Made by a program: the position numbers and the translations under genes. A DNA stretch of 64,000 nucleotides, from the NCBI GenBank assembly GCA_003194525.1, contig NBIV01000016.1, positions 62,001 to 126,000 on the forward strand, written 5' to 3'. The DNA comes from Gracilariopsis chorda. Taxonomy: Eukaryota > Rhodophyta > Florideophyceae > Gracilariales > Gracilariaceae. Numbering within the stretch: position 1 is the first letter of the stretch; each line of letters starts with the position of its first letter. Shown in pieces: positions 10,847-20,286 of this stretch. The notes beneath the pieces are model-generated. The model was not told the DNA's origin. It saw only the letters and a list, made by a program, of their open reading frames with translations, and did not search any database.

Positions 10847-11818
10847 ATGCCTAAGGACGAACCCAGGATATGTGCAATATCACACGGGTCTCTTCGTCAA
10901 ACTTGGCGTCTCGCCGCTGCGGGTGGGATGGCCGGAATGCTCACAAACACGCTCCTGCACCCACTAGACACCGTTAAAACCGTTCGCCAGGCCGACCCGA
11001 CGCACTTTCGAGGAATGGCACCCACATTGCTCAAGATAATCAGAACTCGAGGTCCTTTCGCGTTGTACGCGGGTATTGTTCCTGCCCTGATTGGCAGCGC
11101 CTTTTCATCCGCTCTTTACTTTGGAGCGTATGAAATGGTGAAGGGCGCTCTTGCTCAGATGTCGCCATACTCATTTCAGAAACCACGAACAAGGATTCCA
11201 CTCACCGCCCTTTCGGCAGCGTGTGGAAACGTAGCCTCCTCGGTTTTGTTCGTTCCAAAAGAAGTAGTGAAGCAACGAATGCAGTCCGCTGTGGACCCTG
11301 GGAACTTCTTCGGAGCTGCAAAGAACGTGCTGGCTGCTTCCGGGATCTCAGGTTTGTATCGCGGATACAAGGCCACCCTTCTTCGCAACATTCCCTCTAC
11401 AATGTTGCGTTTCGCGATCTACGAAGAAGCAAAGCTTGCGATTCGAAGACTGAAGCGAGAAAATTCGGATAAGCCCCTGACTTTCCCAGAGGTTATTGCT
11501 GCCGGCTCAATTGCTGGTGTTGCGTCCAGCGCGTGCACAACACCGATGGATGTTTTAAAGACGCGATTTGCAACAGGTGCTATCAAGCCTGGAACTGCAA
11601 TTTTGCCGGCAATCCGGGATATAGTGGGCCGTGATGGTGTCCCGGGCCTTTTCGTAGGCATACGCCCGAGGATTGTTTGGGCCGCTTTGTTTGCGGCAAT
11701 CGGTTTCAGCTCTTACGAAGTGTGCAAGAGTTGGGTACTGGATGACCGAGCATTTCCACTACGGAATATCACTCGGCAAAGAGTTAAAGAACAGTACACA
11801 AGTAACGAAGGGAAGTAG
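10847..11818 (+). CDS. Mitochondrial carrier family (SLC25) protein
   Basis: A 323-residue carrier with three tandem repeats of about 100 residues. The signature PX[DE]XX[KR] appears as HPLDTVKT (repeat 1), VPKEVVKQRMQ (repeat 2) and TPMDVLKTRF (repeat 3). Each is followed by the second-helix motif (LYAGIVPALIGS, LYRGYKATLLRNIP, LFVGIRPRI). The family exchanges small metabolites across the mitochondrial inner membrane or sometimes the plastid envelope. The GLYRGYKATLLRNIPSTML segment and the repeat 2 signature most resemble the S-adenosylmethionine carrier/mitoferrin-like group (SLC25A26-like), but substrate cannot be fixed from sequence alone. It is a single-exon gene with no obvious targeting presequence. 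It ends 168 bp before the end of the convergent riboflavin kinase gene. Confidence 0.85.
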   Translation: MPKDEPRICAISHGSLRQTWRLAAAGGMAGMLTNTLLHPLDTVKTVRQADPTHFRGMAPTLLKIIRTRGPFALYAGIVPALIGSAFSSALYFGAYEMVKGALAQMSPYSFQKPRTRIPLTALSAACGNVASSVLFVPKEVVKQRMQSAVDPGNFFGAAKNVLAASGISGLYRGYKATLLRNIPSTMLRFAIYEEAKLAIRRLKRENSDKPLTFPEVIAAGSIAGVASSACTTPMDVLKTRFATGAIKPGTAILPAIRDIVGRDGVPGLFVGIRPRIVWAALFAAIGFSSYEVCKSWVLDDRAFPLRNITRQRVKEQYTSNEGK

Positions 11819-11985
11819 TTTTACAACGAACGATAACTCAGTGGAGATTGTAACGCATGAAGAACGAAACAGATGCAGGGAAGCGCATAGGCAGCATTAC
11901 ACACAACCAGTGCGGCGTATGCAGCATAGCATATGTGGCAGCAAGATATGTAATGAAGCGCCACAGATTGGAAAAAAGAAAAGAT

Positions 11986-12723
11986 CTAATCAATGAGGGA
12001 CGTATGCGTTCGATAGACTTCGGTTCTGGGCAGATCAAGTGCAGCGTCAGCAACCTTGACATCGTTCTGAATGTGTTCGATTAGCTGTTGCAGGGAATTG
12101 AACTTGAGCTCAGGTCTCATAAAACCAATTATACAAAGACGCATTTCCTCGCCATAGAACTCAGGATCAAAAATATCAGCCATGAGATAAGCTTCTAGAA
12201 CGCGGTCGATGACGTCGCCGTACGTAATGTTGCGGCCAATATTGGCGACCATCTTTACCACTCGGCGACCGTACTTTGGGACGCGGCCGAAACCGAGGTA
12301 CACACCATCTCGCTCAGCGTCATGTACATCGTCTAGAAGAGAACCGGGTAGGTTTGCGGTTGGAGTTCCCAAGTCGCGACTACCTCGCCCAAAGCCGTGC
12401 TGCACTATTCCACGAACGGTGATGGGTTTCTGCAACCATTCAATTGCGTCAACAGAAGAGAATTTGAAATGAGAGTTGGTCATAGTGCGCTTTGGAGGAA
12501 CAGATGACAGACGTCGGGGCCGTTTCAGTACCAGCGCTCTACGGGAAACTGCTCTCCGACAAGCACCGTGGACGATTGATAAGGGTGATGCAGGTTGGAA
12601 GGCTAGACTTGAACGTATTGCAGGGACCGGATGACTCATCTCAAAGTGGCGGTGCATTGGGATTGCGGGATCAATGCGATGCGAATGTGCCCACTCATCG
12701 TCTTCGTCGGCAAATAGCTTCAT
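11986..12723 (-). CDS. Riboflavin kinase (FMN-forming)
   Basis: A 245-residue protein whose C-terminal 145 residues form a riboflavin kinase domain that converts riboflavin and ATP to FMN. The signature GRGSRDLGTPTANL (112-125) includes the PTAN motif that binds ATP-Mg. NIGRNITYGD (161-170) and VLEAYL with Glu177 in the position of the catalytic Glu follow, then FYGEEMRLCIIGFMRPELKF (189-208). The usual His near that Glu (E-x-H) is replaced here (EAY). It is a kinase only, with no FAD synthetase domain. The first 80 residues are Arg/Ser-rich and lack family similarity, suggesting an organelle presequence. An alternative start at Met81 would give just the catalytic domain. Confidence 0.85.
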   Translation of the reverse strand: MKLFADEDDEWAHSHRIDPAIPMHRHFEMSHPVPAIRSSLAFQPASPLSIVHGACRRAVSRRALVLKRPRRLSSVPPKRTMTNSHFKFSSVDAIEWLQKPITVRGIVQHGFGRGSRDLGTPTANLPGSLLDDVHDAERDGVYLGFGRVPKYGRRVVKMVANIGRNITYGDVIDRVLEAYLMADIFDPEFYGEEMRLCIIGFMRPELKFNSLQQLIEHIQNDVKVADAALDLPRTEVYRTHTSLID

Positions 12724-13705
12724 TGATGACAGCAGACGGTTCGATGTGATTGGCTACACAGGTGTGCTGCTGTCGACTGCCTTGACATGCAGTCCACGCA
12801 CGTTCTCCTGTTTTCCATCGAAAAAGCGCTAAAGCCAGATCAGTTGCTCAAGTAGCCTTTGTAAGCAGAAACAGTATCCCTCGCTACCCCAAAATCGGTT
12901 GCCAGAAGTTGATAGGCTTACCGGATATGTATTTCTACGTTAAATGATGGGTGCATACGACAAACTGCCATGGTGCGCATCCGCGGTTGGTAGGGAACGC
13001 AGAGCAACCGAGGCTATCGAGGGAGGGCTGACAATTGAATAATCTAGAGCGGATCCGACAAAGGATCTTGCAGATATTCGGATCATTTTATGCAATTCAT
13101 GTAGAAAATGGCTTCATTCCCGGGAGCACAATCGCGTCAGGCAAAGGCGCTGCACATTCCGAAGCGGTCCTGCGTGCTCGCTCGTCTTAGCGTTTAAAGC
13201 GATGGATCGCTGCGTCGATGGGAAGGCGAATGCATACAGCCTCGACAGACGGTGCACTCTCGAATGCAAAAATGCGGCGACACGAGTGCTTGACTCGGCT
13301 GCAGCAAAGCAGCCACATCCGCTGAGAGCCAATTGGTGCACATGCCGATTCGAAACGGTGTATAAGACAAATCCATCCCACAGAATTTAACCGTAATTCT
13401 ACTGCCACCTGCAAATTACATTGGAGTGCGCTGATCCCGTCCGCTTCGCGAGCAGCATAAGTACGGACCGAAAACTGCCGCCGACTGCACTTTGCGTTTC
13501 ACCGTCAGACACTGACTGTTACAAAAGTACCTCAACTCCTAACGCCTGCCGAACGAAGAGCACCCCCTATTGCGGCCTGCTCACTCTCCATTCTTTCTTC
13601 CTTACTCCACCGCTCACATCACCATCCGCACTCTTTCTTTCAACTTTCGTCTGTTCACCATCTTCAACTCTAATTACTTCTAGCTCACTCTAGTGCTCCT
13701 TCAAA
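12724..13705. other. Divergent promoter region of riboflavin kinase and ATP sulfurylase
   Basis: Just under 1 kb. The left half shows nothing recognisable. The last 150 bases before the ATP sulfurylase start (about 13560-13705) are strongly pyrimidine-rich on the plus strand, with repeated CTTTC, CACTC and CATC units. This looks like a long CT-rich 5' leader or initiator region of a highly expressed gene. Confidence 0.45.
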
Positions 13706-14965
13706 ATGGCAACTATTTCCCCCGTTCACGGAGGCGGCGAGCTGGTCGATCGCATTGTCCAAGAGATCCCTGATGCCGAAACACTTCCGAAAGTTGTCGT
13801 CAACGATGTTGACATGACCTCGCTCTACAGAATCGCTGACGGAACTCTTTCCCCTCTCACCGGCCCTATGGTCAAGGATGACTACGACACTGTGTTGACG
13901 TCTAAGCATATTGTTCGTGACGAAAAGAAATGGGCTTGGACTATCCCGATCTGTCTTCCAGTCACTGCTGAAGAGGCACGCGTCTCCCCTGAGGGCGCAA
14001 AGGTTGCGCTCTTCTCTGAGTCCAGTGCCAAGGTCTTTGGTGTCTTGGAAGTCAAGTCACTCTTTGAATGGGACAAGGCTGCTTTCATCAAAGCTGTGTA
14101 TGGTACGGAGCGTGTCGATCATCCAGGAGCTCGTCTCTGGATGAACGACGATCGTTCTACAATGATCGGAGGTCCTATCTCGCTGTTGCCTTTCGAGGAT
14201 TCCCGCGAATTCGTGGATCGCATCTTCTCCCCGAAGAAGATGAGGGCGTACCTGAAAGATAAGGAGTTCGGTGCATCCATTGCCTTTCAGACTCGCAATC
14301 CGCTCCACAGGGCGCACGAGTACGCCCTCGTGTACGGAGCTGAGTCACTGATCAAGAGCGTGGGTGATGAAAAGAAGGTCGGCGTATTCCTCAACCCGTT
14401 GGTGGGTCAGCTCAAAGGCGATGACGTGCCTGCAAAGACTAGAATGGACACGTATGTGAAGCTTATTGAAGGTGGTTTCTTGGGTGAGGGAGATATGGAT
14501 GAGGAGCTGTGGAAGTCTAAGAATCAGGACTTGAAGAATCAGGTGACATTGGCCGGACTTGATATGCGCATGTTTTATGGCGGTCCCTCTGAGGCTGTGA
14601 TGCACTCCATTTATCGACAGAATCTTGGTTTAACGCACTTCATCATTGGCCGGAAACACGCGGATGCACCTTTCGACGACAAGTCTGCCATCTGGGGCGA
14701 TTTCGACGCGCAAGAAGTGTTCTCAAACTTGGGCGGAGAGCTGTCAATCAAGACTGTGAACGTTGGGTTTGCGGCGTACTTTGAGGAACTGGGACGCGTT
14801 GGTCTGGTTTCTGAGAACAAGGGCAAGAAGTCTGTGAGCATCTCTGGAACTAAGGTGCGCGAGATGTTGAACCGCGGCGAGAGGCCAGACGAGCGTGTCA
14901 TGCGCCCGACTACGTCGGACATCCTTATCGAGTACTACAAGGAGAAGAACACGATGAAGGCGTGA
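13706..14965 (+). CDS. ATP sulfurylase (sulfate adenylyltransferase)
   Basis: A 419-residue ATP sulfurylase that makes adenosine 5'-phosphosulfate from ATP and sulfate, the first step of sulfate activation. The catalytic QTRNPLHRAH stretch (195-204) holds the nucleotide-binding HxxH pair (His201, His204). The second signature, IIGRKHADAPFDDKSAIWGD, is near residue 313. There is no APS-kinase domain at the C-terminus and no clear transit peptide, so this is a single-function, probably cytosolic form. Start context TCAAAATGG is strong, and a pyrimidine-rich leader precedes it. The C-terminal KVREMLNRGERPDERVMRP matches the end of the family. In algae with sulfated cell-wall polysaccharides this enzyme feeds both sulfation and assimilation. 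Convergent with the E2F gene downstream. Confidence 0.93.
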   Translation: MATISPVHGGGELVDRIVQEIPDAETLPKVVVNDVDMTSLYRIADGTLSPLTGPMVKDDYDTVLTSKHIVRDEKKWAWTIPICLPVTAEEARVSPEGAKVALFSESSAKVFGVLEVKSLFEWDKAAFIKAVYGTERVDHPGARLWMNDDRSTMIGGPISLLPFEDSREFVDRIFSPKKMRAYLKDKEFGASIAFQTRNPLHRAHEYALVYGAESLIKSVGDEKKVGVFLNPLVGQLKGDDVPAKTRMDTYVKLIEGGFLGEGDMDEELWKSKNQDLKNQVTLAGLDMRMFYGGPSEAVMHSIYRQNLGLTHFIIGRKHADAPFDDKSAIWGDFDAQEVFSNLGGELSIKTVNVGFAAYFEELGRVGLVSENKGKKSVSISGTKVREMLNRGERPDERVMRPTTSDILIEYYKEKNTMKA

Positions 14966-15382
14966 GTTTGAGAGGACGAGAAGCGCAGGTGGCGCACCAA
15001 GCGTATCTACGCACAAGAGACGCGGAGCTGCGCGACTGCTCTCGCGCGGCGTCTCTGCTTGCTAGCGCGGATGGCGGATGGCGGACCAGAGGCGCATTCG
15101 CGGTTGACGAGTAGTGTAAGCTATACATAGCAGTGCTCCCATTTGAACGGCGCCACAGTTCGCAGTTCAGAAACTATTGCGCCGCAGCATTACGTACCGC
15201 CAGGTCGGACACGTGGCAAAGCCGAGCTCCCTCAGGCTCGACGCCATCAACTGCCAGTAAAGCGATGATGATGCGTGAAATACTTTTGCCGGGCGTGAGA
15301 GCAGCGAGACTATCTACTGCGACAATAAGCCACGCCTTGCGCGAGACGGCGCAGCAAATCAAACGCCAGGTACATTATAAGT
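14966..15382. other. Intergenic gap between convergent ATPS and E2F genes
   Basis: 417 bp, GC-rich at its left half (around 15020-15110), with no supported gene. It probably holds the two 3' untranslated regions. Confidence 0.4.
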
Positions 15383-17537
15383 TTAACTGCCGTTCTTGTC
15401 CGGAATGGCCACGGCGCCCAGCGAAGGCGTGCGCTTTGGCGCCTCCGACGCGCTTTCGGGCAGAGATGCAGCGCCGAACGCCGCGAAGGGCGCCGTCCAT
15501 AGCTCCTGCCACTGCCGAAAAGTCGTCAGCCATTGCTCAGCGGCGCGAAGGTGCTTCGGCCCCGCCTCTCGCGCCCGCGCCATGTACTTGTCAACCGAGT
15601 CTTGGTCCCACGGGTCTATCATGTCCAGACCGGATTGCGTCGTCTCGCATTCAGTGGGCCCGTCGTCGTTCTCTACTACCTCATTCTCCTGTGTCCCCTC
15701 GCCCGCCTTGTTGACATCGTCTGCACAGCTGTCGCCCGACTCTTCCTGTTCCACCTTCTGTCTCTCCTCCTCTCGCGTTCCGCCACACCCTCGTGACCGT
15801 GGGGACACCTGGGTTACCTGAGAGCCTGTGGCCATCGCAGACAGTTGTTCTGCGACTGCCATTTGTTGAGAGTCAGACTCTTTCCCTAACTCCTCACAAC
15901 TCTGTTGCACCTCACGCTTCAGACTATCTCCTCGTGACTCATCCTCCGCCCCATTCTTTTCATTCAAAAGTCTAGCGATGCATTCATAAGCTGTTTCCCG
16001 CCGCACTTGCCCTCGCCTTAGCATAGAATCAACGGAGCTGACATAGTTTTGCCATCTGTTAGCATACGAATCAGGAAATGTGCTTATTACAGATGCCACC
16101 CTTTCTAATGTCGCAGCGTCGAACCCTTCATTACCTTCAGTATCTACGAATTCGGCATCCGTAACAGGGCTGCCGTTAGCTTGAGTAGGGCTCTTGGCCT
16201 CCACAGTTGATTCCGCCTCCTCGTTCTTGACAAATCTCGCAAACGATTTTCTTCTCTTTGTACCGCGTTTCCCTTTGTCCGCAACTTCGCTCGCCGGTCG
16301 CTTCAAAGACACATCCTCTTTTCTTGTACTTGTAACATTGATTGTAGACCTTTCCTGCAAAGATGCCACAGTTTTTGAGCTCGCATCTGGTCCCAACCAC
16401 TTGAATGCAGGTTTGCGATTAACAGTATGCACCTTCTCAATCAACCGCAACGACGAAAGTATGTTTGCAATGTCGTACAGCCGCCGGACTTTTGTTTTCA
16501 ACAGTTTCGTTGTATCCCCTTCGACGGGACTAACCGATAATGGATCTGTATCTGATGGTGATCGGCCGAGTAGTTGAATAGCGGCTTGGTCCAGCGAGAC
16601 AGCGCGATCGCCAGCCAGTAGAAACAACTGAACAAAGCGTTGTGAAAGAACACCCAGAGATTTTTCCTTGCGTGATCCACCGGAGGCACGTCTTGGTTGT
16701 CGAGATTGCACATCTAACTCTGTTTCCATGGAGGAACGCACGCAGGCAGCTTTCTGACTCTGGGATTGAGACTGAGATTGAGAAAGTGAATCATCCAAGT
16801 CCAGGTTGGGTGGTTGCATTTCTACCTTTACGCGAGCCGCAGCGGTCTTTTTCGAATTCTTTCGGGAGGCCACCGGAGTTCGAAAATCCTCTGGTGTTCC
16901 ATACAGATCGCTGAACGCTTTCTTCGATAGATCATCAAGCTTGCTAGTAACGCAGGAGAAACCTCGCCAAATGTAACAGTTTTTGGCTTTCCGAGTTACA
17001 ATGCCTACACTTTCCAGCACGTTAACAATATCATAGATACGTCGGCGCTCTACGCCGAGCGTGGTTGCGGCTGCGTCTAGACAAATTTCTTGGTTCTCCT
17101 CTTGACTGTACACATGAACAAAGCTGTTCATTCACGCAAGGTGGGGATTGATAATCGCAAAACCATAACGCACATTGCAAAGGAAAGCAGTAATGGATGG
17201 GAAACAAGAATTAGCGTTAGAAAGACTCTGACGTAGCATATAGTTGAAGTGACGATCGCGGTGGTTGCGGCACGACTAGCGCGGTGAGTTGCGCGATGCA
17301 ATAGCAATGTAAGCGCGCACTAATGAGGGCTAATTGGAGTAGCGCGAAGCATGTGAGACGGAAAAAAAGCGAACGCTTGGAGTGACATGGCATTCGCAAT
17401 AGATTTGATGAATAATGATGAATAACTTACTTGCCGCATAGCAATCCCAAGGATTTTTCCTTTCTCGAATACTCTCCGGAGCCCGACGATTGCTTTGACT
17501 TGTACAAGCGGGCACCCGGAGAGGGCCGCTGAGCCAT
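15383..17537 (-). CDS. Atypical E2F (E2F7/8- or DEL-like) transcription factor, two exons
   Basis: An atypical E2F with two winged-helix DNA-binding domains in one chain, the layout of animal E2F7/8 and plant DEL proteins, which repress cell-cycle genes without a DP partner. The splice model is complement(join(15383..17123,17431..17537)), 615 residues. Exon 1 begins at the ATG at 17537 and ends in [10 protein letters not shown] at a GTAAGT donor. Exon 2 continues NFVHVYSQ, restoring the canonical SLGLLC-x-NF start of domain 1. Domain 1 then has [17 protein letters not shown] (about 63-79). Domain 2 (about 190-280) repeats [13 protein letters not shown] and [14 protein letters not shown]. Between them is a run of five SQ dipeptides, possible ATM/ATR-type phosphosites. 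No Rb-binding transactivation box was recognised. The C-terminal half is acidic and low-complexity. A perfect E2F palindrome lies 359 bp upstream of the start. Confidence 0.88.
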
Positions 17538-17765
17538 GGAGAGCGAACAAAGAGGTGGTTTTGGGAGGTGAGGAGAGTTATGGACTCACACTAAGTAAAG
17601 GAGGTAATAGGGATGAAAGGGGTTGTTGGGGGAGGGGGGATGGACGGTGAAGTGGAGTTAGGTTACTTAGTGTCGGATAGGAAAGGAAGAATAAAGTAAG
17701 CAGAGCGCGACGGCTCAAGAATATGCGGGCGCAAGCGCTGGGGGTTTGGCAGAAGGTGCGCTCGA

Positions 17766-17795
17766 GGGGGGGTGGGGGAGGAAGGGTAAGGGGGG
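17766..17795 (+). promoter_or_regulatory. Potential G-quadruplex upstream of E2F
   Basis: Four G runs of 3-6 bases with loops of 1-5 bases on the plus strand, about 230 bp upstream of the E2F start codon and on its template strand. It meets the usual G3+N1-7 pattern. Function is unknown. Confidence 0.5.
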
Positions 17796-17895
17796 AGCAC
17801 GGAGAAGCGAAGCATGCAAGTCGACGCTGCGTGGGCTGGCGATGAGGCTCGGGCACGTGCACACGGTTGTGATTGCAGGAAATGCAGTGGAGAAG

Positions 17896-17909
17896 TTTTG
17901 GCGCCAAAA
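17896..17909. promoter_or_regulatory. Perfect palindromic E2F binding site
   Basis: TTTTGGCGCCAAAA, two head-to-head copies of the E2F consensus (TTTSSCGC), 359 bp upstream of the atypical E2F start and about 855 bp upstream of MZT1. Atypical E2Fs bind such sites through their two DNA-binding domains, and autoregulation is known in the family. That this site is used here is inference. Confidence 0.7.
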
Positions 17910-18763
17910 TGTCGTGGAGCCGGCTGTTTTTTTTTTATGTGAGCAATTTCGAGTGGTGCGGCGCAGTGAGGAGGGGGGGGTTGTGCTATTGGACGGCAGT
18001 GTGGTCGTGACCAACGCAGTTGGTCTGTCTGTTCGAATTTGGAAAGCTGGCCACTTACGCTGTCGCATGACACCGTACTTTGGCAGCTATGCACTTCTCC
18101 TGCCGCGTCCAAAGTGCTTCGTTAAGAGCAAATTTTGCATGTTTGCTGCCATTCAGCACTCAACCCCTTTCTGTGCTCAATTGACGACGCCCACTTGGCC
18201 CCTTTTTATTGGCTCCAGGGTCTAGCGCAGTACGTGTACGAACCCCAGCTGCAACGTTTGCTTGCACTTCATGCACTGACATGTGTCCTTCATTTGGGTG
18301 TGAAAAAGAGGTACACGTTGCCGTGTTGTCAGTGTTGGACTCTCTCAACTGCCGTCAGCTTTCGCAGATGAAGATGGGTTAGTCTCCAAAACTGAATATT
18401 CACGTGTCGTGCTATTAGTCGTGAGATTGCTGGCATGCGACTGCACTCGCCACTCGGTTCGCCCACAACAAACACGCGTTCCCGACCGACTGCGCCTCTC
18501 TTTGGCCAAGACCAGTGCAACCGACGAATGGTTATCTACCTTCGTATCCTACAAGGGTAAAACGTAAAGGATAACCGACGCTACACATTTCAAACGCCGG
18601 CCACGTTTGTTTGCCATCCGCAGCTAAAACGATACAAGGCTACCGCAATACCGGAGAAGCGTAGCGGATTCGACGCTGAATCCATTCTTAAGTCCTTCGT
18701 TAACCTCCTCCCCCCGTGTTGATCTACCCGCGCTGGTCATCCCGTTTTTACGGCGTAGGAACT

Positions 18764-19175
18764 ATGCCACCATCCACTTCTGATGAAGCCGCAGTGCTTG
18801 ACAGTACGTGCACATCATCAATCAACCGAACGCAATGCAAACAAAAACAAATCTTCCTAACCAAACCTTCACTACGTTGTCAAAAACGCTGCAAATCTGT
18901 CACCTTGTTTTAGAGCTCACTGAGATTGCCAACATTCTACAAACTGTACGTACCCCACTTTCTGTATCTCTGCGCTCTCTATACTCAGAGCACGTTGCCA
19001 TTGATCTTGTTTGCTGACGGCTTTGTTTCAACGCTTATCAATGTCTCGGTTTCGTTAGGGTCTGGACAGAGAAACCATCGCCATAATCAAGGCGCTCTGT
19101 GAGGAAGGCGTCAATCCGCAAGCTCTAGCGCAAGTTATAAAGTTCTTACGCCGTGAGGGCGCCGCATCTTCTTAA
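18764..19175 (+). CDS. MZT1: MOZART1 (mitotic-spindle organizing protein 1), three exons
   Basis: A 62-residue protein encoded by join(18764..18803,18914..18945,19059..19175). The introns are 110 and 113 nt with GTACGT donors and TTTTAG/GTTAG acceptors, and all phases agree. The product reads VLDKLTEIANILQT, GLDRE, then CEEGVNPQALAQVIKFLRRE. This matches MOZART1, the small helical subunit that links gamma-tubulin ring complexes to their recruiting factors (GCP N-termini) and activates microtubule nucleation. Length is typical for the family (60-80 residues). No single reading frame is long enough to reveal it, so it is easily missed. Only 408 bp separate its stop from the start of another tubulin gene, TBCA, on the same strand. 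Confidence 0.92.
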
Positions 19176-19583
19176 TGTAACGCCATTTGAAACCAGCCTT
19201 TATACTTTTGAACTCGTAAGCGTCTAGCGCCATGCTGCACTTGCAAGATATGTAGTAAGCGTCAAGTCATTGTCTCGAATTGCTGAAACGCAAGCTGGCG
19301 TCTTCTCGTTTAAACTTTCCGCGGGTGAAGTCGAGGGAGTCTGCTATCCCGAGTGACGATCATCGTCAGCGACCGCGCTTCTGGTTTCGTACTTGGGCGA
19401 TTTAAATTTTCAATTTGATTTGTGCGCAATCCTCTCCCGCCAAGTGCCATCACGCATGACAGCTTTCCTGCCGAGTCGTGGACCCCACCGTCTCCTCGTT
19501 TCGCACCACTCTGGCTTTGCTTACAAGATCATTATAAAACATTCTCTTTGTCCGTACCTTGCAGAACATATTCAACTACGAAA
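19176..19583. other. Intergenic gap between MZT1 and TBCA
   Basis: 408 bp containing the MZT1 3' end and the TBCA promoter. Around 19397-19420 is an AT-rich patch (GATTTAAATTTTCAATTTG). Nothing else is recognised. Confidence 0.4.
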
Positions 19584-20187
19584 ATGGCTTCTATATCAGA
19601 AGCGCCTCTTCGCACTTTGAAGATCAAGACCGCAGTCGTAGAAAGGTAGGCATCCATAGAATCTTTTCCCACTCACTGCGGGCACTGACCATTCATCTCA
19701 CCACCCACTCCAGAATCTCCAAAGAACTAGATTCTTACTATGCAGAACTTGAAGACAACAAAAAGACCGTTGAGGAGATTCGTCGAAGCGATGATCACTC
19801 AAAGCTAAAGCAAATGGTCAGATACGCACTCCCCGGTTTCCATGGACAAAATACTATTCGCATTGAACAACCTTCTAACATAGTAGTATCAAACACTTTT
19901 GCCTTGTTTATACAGGAGAATGTACTCGGCGAGACGCAATGCATGATACCCGACACCATGACAAGACTCACGAACGCAATCGATGATCTTTCGGCATTGC
20001 TTGTAGGTTATCGGATACCTTGAATAACTACCTTTTCATGTCTTAACAAAGCACTAACCTGGTCCATTATCGTGTGCGTTTCTCCAAACAGGATAGTAAC
20101 AGTACCAATGAGCTTCTCGCAGGCACGCCGGAACTTGACAGAGCAACGGCTGCAATATCTAACGCTTCAAAAAAGGTGGAAAGTTAG
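19584..20187 (+). CDS. TBCA: Tubulin-folding cofactor A, four exons
   Basis: A 115-residue protein from join(19584..19645,19714..19816,19916..20002,20092..20187). Introns are 68, 99 and 89 nt, GT-AG, and phases agree through to TAG. The product starts MASISEAPLRTLKIKTAVVER, then SKELDSYYAELEDNKKTVEE, LKQMENVLGETQCMIPDT and a C-terminal ELDRATAAISNASKKVES. This three-helix pattern, with the central EN-x-L-x-ET-x-MIPD motif, is that of tubulin cofactor A, which captures beta-tubulin during folding of the alpha/beta dimer. Length equals the family norm (105-115). An ORF from 19559 to 20023 reads through two introns and is not the real product. The stop lies 100 bp from the end of the convergent pyrophosphorylase gene. 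Confidence 0.92.
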
Positions 20188-20286
20188 GTCAGAGATGCGC
20201 AGATATACTTGAACGTGAGAGACATGCTTGAACGAGCCCTGTAAAAGCACAAGGACCAGATTCTTTTGCCACTGCTGCAATGGCTC

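Larger units (their letters stand above)
17538..18763. other. Divergent region between E2F and MZT1 genes
   Basis: About 1.2 kb. The part next to E2F is G-rich on the plus strand (C-rich in the sense of E2F) and includes a possible G-quadruplex at 17766-17795. Further along is a TTTTGGCGCCAAAA palindrome and a run of about ten T at 17926-17936. Near MZT1 there is CTACCTTCGTAT (18536-18547), related to a motif upstream of the gene at 60117. No coding region is supported. Confidence 0.45.
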
